From: Actinomycetota bacterium
Lineage (GTDB): Bacteria > Actinomycetota > Actinomycetes > Nanopelagicales > Nanopelagicaceae
DNA length: 18,054 nt
Direction of reading: 5' to 3'
NCBI GenBank assembly: GCA_009702525.1
Contig: WLHW01000017.1
Coordinates: 1-18,054, forward strand
The translations under genes were made by a program, and so were the position numbers. Under the pieces are notes generated by a model. That model was not told where the DNA came from and ran no database searches. It saw nothing but the letters and a program-made list of their open reading frames with translations. Shown one piece after another: positions 14,479 to 18,054 of the stretch (positions are counted from its first letter, which is position 1; the number at the start of each line of letters is the position of its first letter).

Positions 14479-17147
14479 GCGGCACCGTGGCAACGTTTGA
14501 ATTTCTTTCCAGAACCACATGGACATGGTGCATTTCTTGAAACTTCGCCAGTTTTCTTTACGCCATTTTCGTCGGCAGCGGTGTACTGCAAACCTGAAGT
14601 TGGTAATGGTTTAGCTTCAAGTCCAGCACCACTGACCTCATTGCTAGAGCTCTCAACAGTGACTTCGATATTAAACAAGAATCCTGCAATCTCTTCCTTA
14701 ATTCCATCCATCATTGCAGCAAATAAGTCATAACCTTCACGTTGATATTCAACTAATGGATCACGCTGAGCCATCGCTCGTAGCCCAATACCCTCTTGTA
14801 AATAATCCATTTCATAGAGATGTTCGCGCCATTTACGATCTAAGACAGAGAGTAGAACTTTTCTTTCAAGTTCTCGCATGACTTCTGAGCCTAATGATTC
14901 CTCGCGGCGGGCATAAGCCTTCTGACAGTCCTCAACAATTCGAGCAGTTAAATAGGCTTCATCCACCGCACTAATCGTGCCGACCTGCGCAATTAACTCT
15001 TTTACGCTAAATGAGATCGGATAAATAGTCTTGATGGCAGCCCATAGTGTTTCGAAATCCCATTCCTCGGCATAGCCATGAGATGTGGCTGCAGCAACAT
15101 ATGCTTCTAAAGTTTCGCTAACAAAGACTGCAACTTGGTCCTTAATATCTTCGCCCTCTAGAACCATTCGACGTTCACCATAGACAACTTGACGCTGCCT
15201 ATTCATTACATCGTCATACTTCAATACGTTTTTACGCATTTCAAAGTTCTGGGCTTCAACTTGGGTCTGAGCAGAGCGAATTGCATTGCTGACCATCTTT
15301 GATTCGATAGGTGCATCCTCTGGAATTCCCGCTGCAGTGAGGAAGCGCTCAACCATTCCAGAGTTAAATCGACGCATCAATTCATCTTGTAAAGAAAGAT
15401 AGAAGCGAGACTCACCTGGATCGCCTTGTCGACCTGATCGACCACGCAGCTGATTATCAATACGGCGAGACTCATGACGCTCGGTTCCAAGAACATATAA
15501 CCCACCGAGAGCTACAACTTCTTCGTGTCCCTTGGCAACTGCCGCTTTTTGACGTGCAATTTCTTCAGGCCAAGCTGCTTCATACTCCGGTGCATTATCT
15601 ACTGGAGAGATGCCGCGACGTTGAAGTTCAAAGTCAGCCATGAACTCTGGGTTGCCACCCAACATGATGTCAGTTCCGCGACCTGCCATATTTGTTGCAA
15701 CGGTTACTGCTCCCTTTACGCCTGCGCGGGCAATGATTGCAGCTTCACGTTCGTGATGCTTTGCATTCAAAACTTCATGGGCAACGCCTGATTTTCTTAA
15801 GAACGCTGAAAGCTCCTCAGATTTTTCAACACTGACGGTACCCACTAAAACTGGTTGACCCTTACGATGCTTTTCAACAATGTCCTGAGTTACTGCAGCA
15901 AACTTTCCGACCTCGGTCTTATAAACCAAGTCTGCGCCATCTATACGTACCATTTCACGGTTAGTTGGAATTGGTACAACGCCAAGTTTGTATATCTGAT
16001 GGAATTCTGAGGCCTCAGTCATGGCCGTTCCTGTCATGCCAGAAAGCTTGCTGTAGAGGCGGAAATAGTTCTGCAGAGTAATAGTTGCTAACGTCTGGTT
16101 TTCATCTTTAATTTCAATGCGCTCTTTTGCTTCTAGCGCCTGGTGTAAACCTTCGCTATAACGCCGTCCAGCTAACATGCGGCCGGTGTGTTCATCAACA
16201 ATTAATAGTTCGCCATTCATCACAACGTAATCTTTATCGCGCTTGAATAGCTCTTTGGCGCGCACTGCATTGTTTAGATAACCAATCATCGGCGTATTTG
16301 CTGCTTCATAGAGATTCTCAATACGCAAAAGCTCTTCGACTTTAGTTACACCTTCTTCGAGAATGCCTATTGTCTTCTTTTTTTCATCTACTTCATAGTG
16401 AACGTCACGCTGTAATTTTCCAACATGGTTAGCAAACTCTACGTACCATTTTGTGGCTTTATCTGCAGGTCCACTGATAATGAGTGGTGTACGAGCTTCA
16501 TCGATTAAAATAGAGTCAACTTCATCTACTACTGCGAAAAAGTGATCACGCTGAACACACTCTTCGAGTGACCATGCCATGTTGTCACGTAAATAATCGA
16601 AACCAAATTCATTGTTTGTGCCATACGTAATATCGGCGGCATAAGCTTCACGTCGTTCTGCTGGGGTCATATTTGCGAGAATGACGCCAACCTTTAAACC
16701 TAAGAATCGATGAATACGACCCATCCATTCACTGTCACGCTCTGCTAAATAATCATTTGTTGTAACAACGTGCACACCGCGTCCAGCTAAAGCATTTAAA
16801 TACGATGGCAGCGTTGCAACTAACGTCTTACCTTCACCAGTTCGCATTTCTGCAATATTTCCTCGATGCAGTGCCGCACCACCCATAATTTGAACGTCGT
16901 AGTGGCGTTGACCAAGTGTGCGCTTAGCCGCTTCACGGACTACGGCATAGGCCTCTGGCAGAATCGAGTCGAGGGACTCACCATTGGCAGCGCGAGTCTG
17001 AAAAGCACTGGTCTGATCGCGTAGCTCGGCATCTGAGAGCGCACTTACTCGGGCTTCTTGGGCATTAACAGCATCAACGACCTTGCTGAGCTCGCGAAGG
17101 AGTCGTCCTTCACCGGCACGCATGATCTTGTCTAAAAACGCTGACAT
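14475..17147 (-). CDS. secA: Preprotein translocase ATPase SecA
   Basis: A full-length 890-residue SecA1, the motor that pushes unfolded preproteins through SecYEG at the inner membrane. The Walker A is MRTGEGKT (101-108), Walker B VVDEVDSILIDEARTPLI (207-224), followed by the preprotein crosslinking and second nucleotide-binding domains (GTVSVEKSEELSAFL, TNMAGRGTDIMLGG, RGRSGRQGDPGESRFYLS). The C-terminus carries the SEC-C zinc motif RNAPCPCGSGKKFKRCHGAA with Cys875, Cys877, Cys886 and His887. The ATG at 17145-17147 has a weak AAAGG 9 nt upstream. It is preceded by comF at 38 bases and by a six-codon in-frame minicistron. No hpf gene lies between comF and secA, unlike most Actinobacteria. 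The 3' end overlaps the DUF6459 gene by four bases. Confidence 0.98.
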   Translation of the reverse strand: MSAFLDKIMRAGEGRLLRELSKVVDAVNAQEARVSALSDAELRDQTSAFQTRAANGESLDSILPEAYAVVREAAKRTLGQRHYDVQIMGGAALHRGNIAEMRTGEGKTLVATLPSYLNALAGRGVHVVTTNDYLAERDSEWMGRIHRFLGLKVGVILANMTPAERREAYAADITYGTNNEFGFDYLRDNMAWSLEECVQRDHFFAVVDEVDSILIDEARTPLIISGPADKATKWYVEFANHVGKLQRDVHYEVDEKKKTIGILEEGVTKVEELLRIENLYEAANTPMIGYLNNAVRAKELFKRDKDYVVMNGELLIVDEHTGRMLAGRRYSEGLHQALEAKERIEIKDENQTLATITLQNYFRLYSKLSGMTGTAMTEASEFHQIYKLGVVPIPTNREMVRIDGADLVYKTEVGKFAAVTQDIVEKHRKGQPVLVGTVSVEKSEELSAFLRKSGVAHEVLNAKHHEREAAIIARAGVKGAVTVATNMAGRGTDIMLGGNPEFMADFELQRRGISPVDNAPEYEAAWPEEIARQKAAVAKGHEEVVALGGLYVLGTERHESRRIDNQLRGRSGRQGDPGESRFYLSLQDELMRRFNSGMVERFLTAAGIPEDAPIESKMVSNAIRSAQTQVEAQNFEMRKNVLKYDDVMNRQRQVVYGERRMVLEGEDIKDQVAVFVSETLEAYVAAATSHGYAEEWDFETLWAAIKTIYPISFSVKELIAQVGTISAVDEAYLTARIVEDCQKAYARREESLGSEVMRELERKVLLSVLDRKWREHLYEMDYLQEGIGLRAMAQRDPLVEYQREGYDLFAAMMDGIKEEIAGFLFNIEVTVESSSNEVSGAGLEAKPLPTSGLQYTAADENGVKKTGEVSRNAPCPCGSGKKFKRCHGAA

Positions 17148-17150
17148 GGC

Positions 17151-17171
17151 CTAAAACCTTTCAAGAAGCAT
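17151..17171 (-). CDS. Putative six-codon minicistron before secA
   Basis: Minus strand: ATG at 17169-17171, then five codons and TAG at 17151-17153, encoding MLLERF. It is in frame with secA, whose ATG comes one codon (GCC) after the TAG. A strong Shine-Dalgarno AGGAGG (17182-17187) overlaps the comF stop codon and lies 10 nt before this ATG. It could feed terminating ribosomes to secA, be a leader with a regulatory job, or be a scar of the missing hpf start. Too short for homology, so existence as a translated unit is an inference. Confidence 0.3.
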   Translation of the reverse strand: MLLERF

Positions 17172-17181
17172 CGAGGTTGCG

Positions 17182-17187
17182 CCTCCT
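17182..17187 (-). promoter_or_regulatory. Strong Shine-Dalgarno overlapping the comF stop
   Basis: On the minus strand the comF stop TAG runs straight into AGGAGG. No other gene start within 9 nt can use it. It is 34 nt from the secA ATG, too far for direct use, and 10 nt from the minicistron ATG. In this window only whiB1 has a comparable site. Confidence 0.6.
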
Positions 17188-17821
17188 ATCGTAGAGGTTG
17201 GGCCACGCAAGCGGTAACTGAGCCAACTACGTGACATCCCGCTGCTGTGAGGGCTCTGGCAGCCTCACGCAGGGTCGCCCCCGTAGTAACGACATCATCG
17301 ATTAAGACAAGGTCGGCCCTGCGAATCACACCAGCACGCACGCGCATCGCCCCATTCATATTTTTTGCCCGCTCGGCACTATGCAGGCCCGATTGATCCT
17401 TAACAGGTCGGGCTAATTCGAGGGCATTAATTACGGGCAGCGAGGTTTGTTGACCAATCTGATCCACAATATCAATGATGAATGCCCGTCCCCGACGCCG
17501 TTTGGATAAAGACGAGGATGGTATCGGAACTAATGCAACATCTACGTCAGAAAAATCTGCTTGTGATAGAACGTGAATAATTGACTCCACAATCAAAATA
17601 TCCGCACCTCTAATTCCACTTTCTTTGGCTGCTAAAAGAATTTTGCTAGCGGTAGGTGAATAAATAATCGCCGAATGAACTTTAATCGAAGATACGTATG
17701 TCAGATAATAGTGTGGATGCCACTCCCTGCGACAAGTAGAGCAAATTGTTAAACCAATCGCGTTACAACCAAAACAGCGAGTAGGAAAGACGAGCTGACT
17801 TAATTCATGTAGGAAACGCAT
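17186..17821 (-). CDS. comF: ComF family phosphoribosyltransferase-fold protein
   Basis: 211 residues. The N-terminal zinc ribbon has Cys16/Cys19 (CFGC) and Cys27/Cys30 (CSTC). The type I phosphoribosyltransferase core carries ALVPIPSSSLSKRRRGR at about 96-112, and the PRPP-binding loop VLIDDVVTTGAT is at 172-183, with its DD pair and TTGAT intact. ComF supports single-strand DNA handling during natural transformation in competent bacteria, and most Actinobacteria keep it next to secA although many have no known competence. The ATG lies in the arm of an inverted repeat and is preceded by TATCGT at 6 nt, suggesting its own leaderless promoter. No lpqB gene separates it from mtrB. Role in this organism not shown. 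Confidence 0.92.
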   Translation of the reverse strand: MRFLHELSQLVFPTRCFGCNAIGLTICSTCRREWHPHYYLTYVSSIKVHSAIIYSPTASKILLAAKESGIRGADILIVESIIHVLSQADFSDVDVALVPIPSSSLSKRRRGRAFIIDIVDQIGQQTSLPVINALELARPVKDQSGLHSAERAKNMNGAMRVRAGVIRRADLVLIDDVVTTGATLREAARALTAAGCHVVGSVTACVAQPLR

Positions 17822-17848
17822 TTAGATACGATATGCCTAAATGCATTC
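17814..17848. promoter_or_regulatory. Inverted repeat spanning the comF start codon
   Basis: GCATTTAG at 17818-17825 is an exact inverted repeat of CTAAATGC at 17837-17844, with an 11-base loop. Allowing G-U pairs, the stem in minus-strand RNA extends to 12 pairs (17814-17825 with 17837-17848). The comF ATG and the proposed -10 element TATCGT (17828-17833) fall inside it. As DNA it could be an operator; as RNA from mtrB read-through it would hide the comF start. Confidence 0.5.
17828..17833 (-). promoter_or_regulatory. Candidate -10 element for comF-secA
   Basis: On the minus strand TATCGT is followed by ATCTAA and the ATG at 17821. It fits TAnnnT with 6-nt spacing, as for a leaderless start, and lies within the inverted-repeat loop. 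No clear -35 or Shine-Dalgarno is seen. Confidence 0.35.
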
Positions 17849-17870
17849 TTACTACACAAGCTTGTGGAAA

Positions 17871-18054
17871 CTATCCATGAAAATCATCGGGTACAAGTTT
17901 AATTAATCGAGAATTAATTCCATTACCAATATTACGAGGTAGAGTTAAAACAAAGTGTGCACCTTTGCCTGGGCGGCCCCATGCTTCTAGTTCGCCATTG
18001 TGAAGTCGAGCATCTTCTAATGCAATAGAAAGTCCTAAACCTGTTCCACCTCTA
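17871..18054 (-). CDS. mtrB: MtrB sensor histidine kinase, C-terminal end (partial)
   Basis: Minus-strand frame from the window edge (first full codon at 18053) to TAG at 17871-17873, encoding 60 residues. It begins RGGTGLGLSIALEDARLHNG, which is the G2 box of the HATPase domain followed by the LEAWGRPGKGAHFVLTLPR ending typical of actinobacterial MtrB. MtrB partners the response regulator MtrA in controlling cell-wall hydrolases and division. The catalytic histidine, membrane and sensor parts lie beyond the window. A 12-base palindrome CACAAGCTTGTG (17855-17866) follows the stop. In most Actinobacteria lpqB comes next; here it is comF, 49 bases away. Confidence 0.93.
   Translation of the reverse strand, partial: RGGTGLGLSIALEDARLHNGELEAWGRPGKGAHFVLTLPRNIGNGINSRLIKLVPDDFHG

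Noticed and set aside
15525..15791. Open frame antisense to secA
   Set aside because: Low-complexity, Cys-rich translation with no initiation signal, inside a highly conserved gene.
17855..17866. CACAAGCTTGTG as a Rho-independent terminator for mtrB
   Set aside because: It has no loop when fully paired and no following U-run on the minus strand, so it is better seen as a possible protein site.
1..18054. CRISPR arrays, insertion sequences, phage genes or defence islands
   Set aside because: No spaced direct repeats of the right size, transposase, integrase, capsid, nuclease-helicase or toxin-antitoxin signatures were found on either strand.

Overview
The window looks like a piece of a small, AT-leaning actinobacterial chromosome, most plausibly the freshwater acI / Nanopelagicales type. 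Three things suggest this: actinobacterial marker genes (a WhiB1-type protein with the C9/C37/C40/C46 pattern, a PdtaS-like kinase, MtrB, DUF6459 and DUF6912 proteins, SecA with a SEC-C tail); low-GC codon use; and extreme compactness, with genes touching or overlapping and no gene-free stretch over about 170 bases. The taxon is an inference, not a measurement.

Layout. 1-741 (+) is the C-terminal part of a GH13 alpha-glucosidase, followed closely by a TerC-family membrane protein (759-1664). From 7381 down to 1661 all genes lie on the minus strand: a LacI-type regulator, a MalY/PatB-type C-S lyase/aminotransferase, a CrtI/PYROXD2-like FAD oxidoreductase, a cystathionine gamma-lyase/synthase, two small membrane proteins and a one-domain ribosome hibernation factor. 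Divergent from the regulator are a DUF4389 membrane protein and an AlkA-like DNA glycosylase. Convergent to these is an msrA-msrB methionine sulfoxide repair pair. Then come tRNA-Arg(CCG) and whiB1 on the plus strand.

10258-13828 (minus) carries a SAF-domain membrane protein, a CpaE-like ATPase with a degenerate P-loop, a DUF6912 protein and a PdtaS-like histidine kinase. A DUF6459 (Rv3235-like) gene is divergent from these and convergent to secA. The right end, read on the minus strand, is mtrB (partial) - comF - secA.

How the genes work together. The transsulfuration-type enzymes and MsrA/MsrB give the left-middle part a sulfur amino-acid flavour. WhiB1, PdtaS and MtrB are regulators; SecA is the export motor.

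Main points to check: (i) the mtrAB-lpqB-comF-hpf-secA cluster is stripped, with no lpqB or hpf in it, and the only hpf is a one-domain version about 13 kb away; (ii) a six-codon, in-frame minicistron with a strong Shine-Dalgarno sits between comF and secA; (iii) a CpaE-like protein lacks both P-loop lysines; (iv) several genes have a -10-like hexamer 6-7 nt before the ATG, consistent with leaderless mRNAs; (v) helically phased A-tracts and tandem decamers lie before lacI. I see no CRISPR array, insertion sequence, prophage or obvious defence system. Apart from these oddities it is an ordinary streamlined core-genome region.
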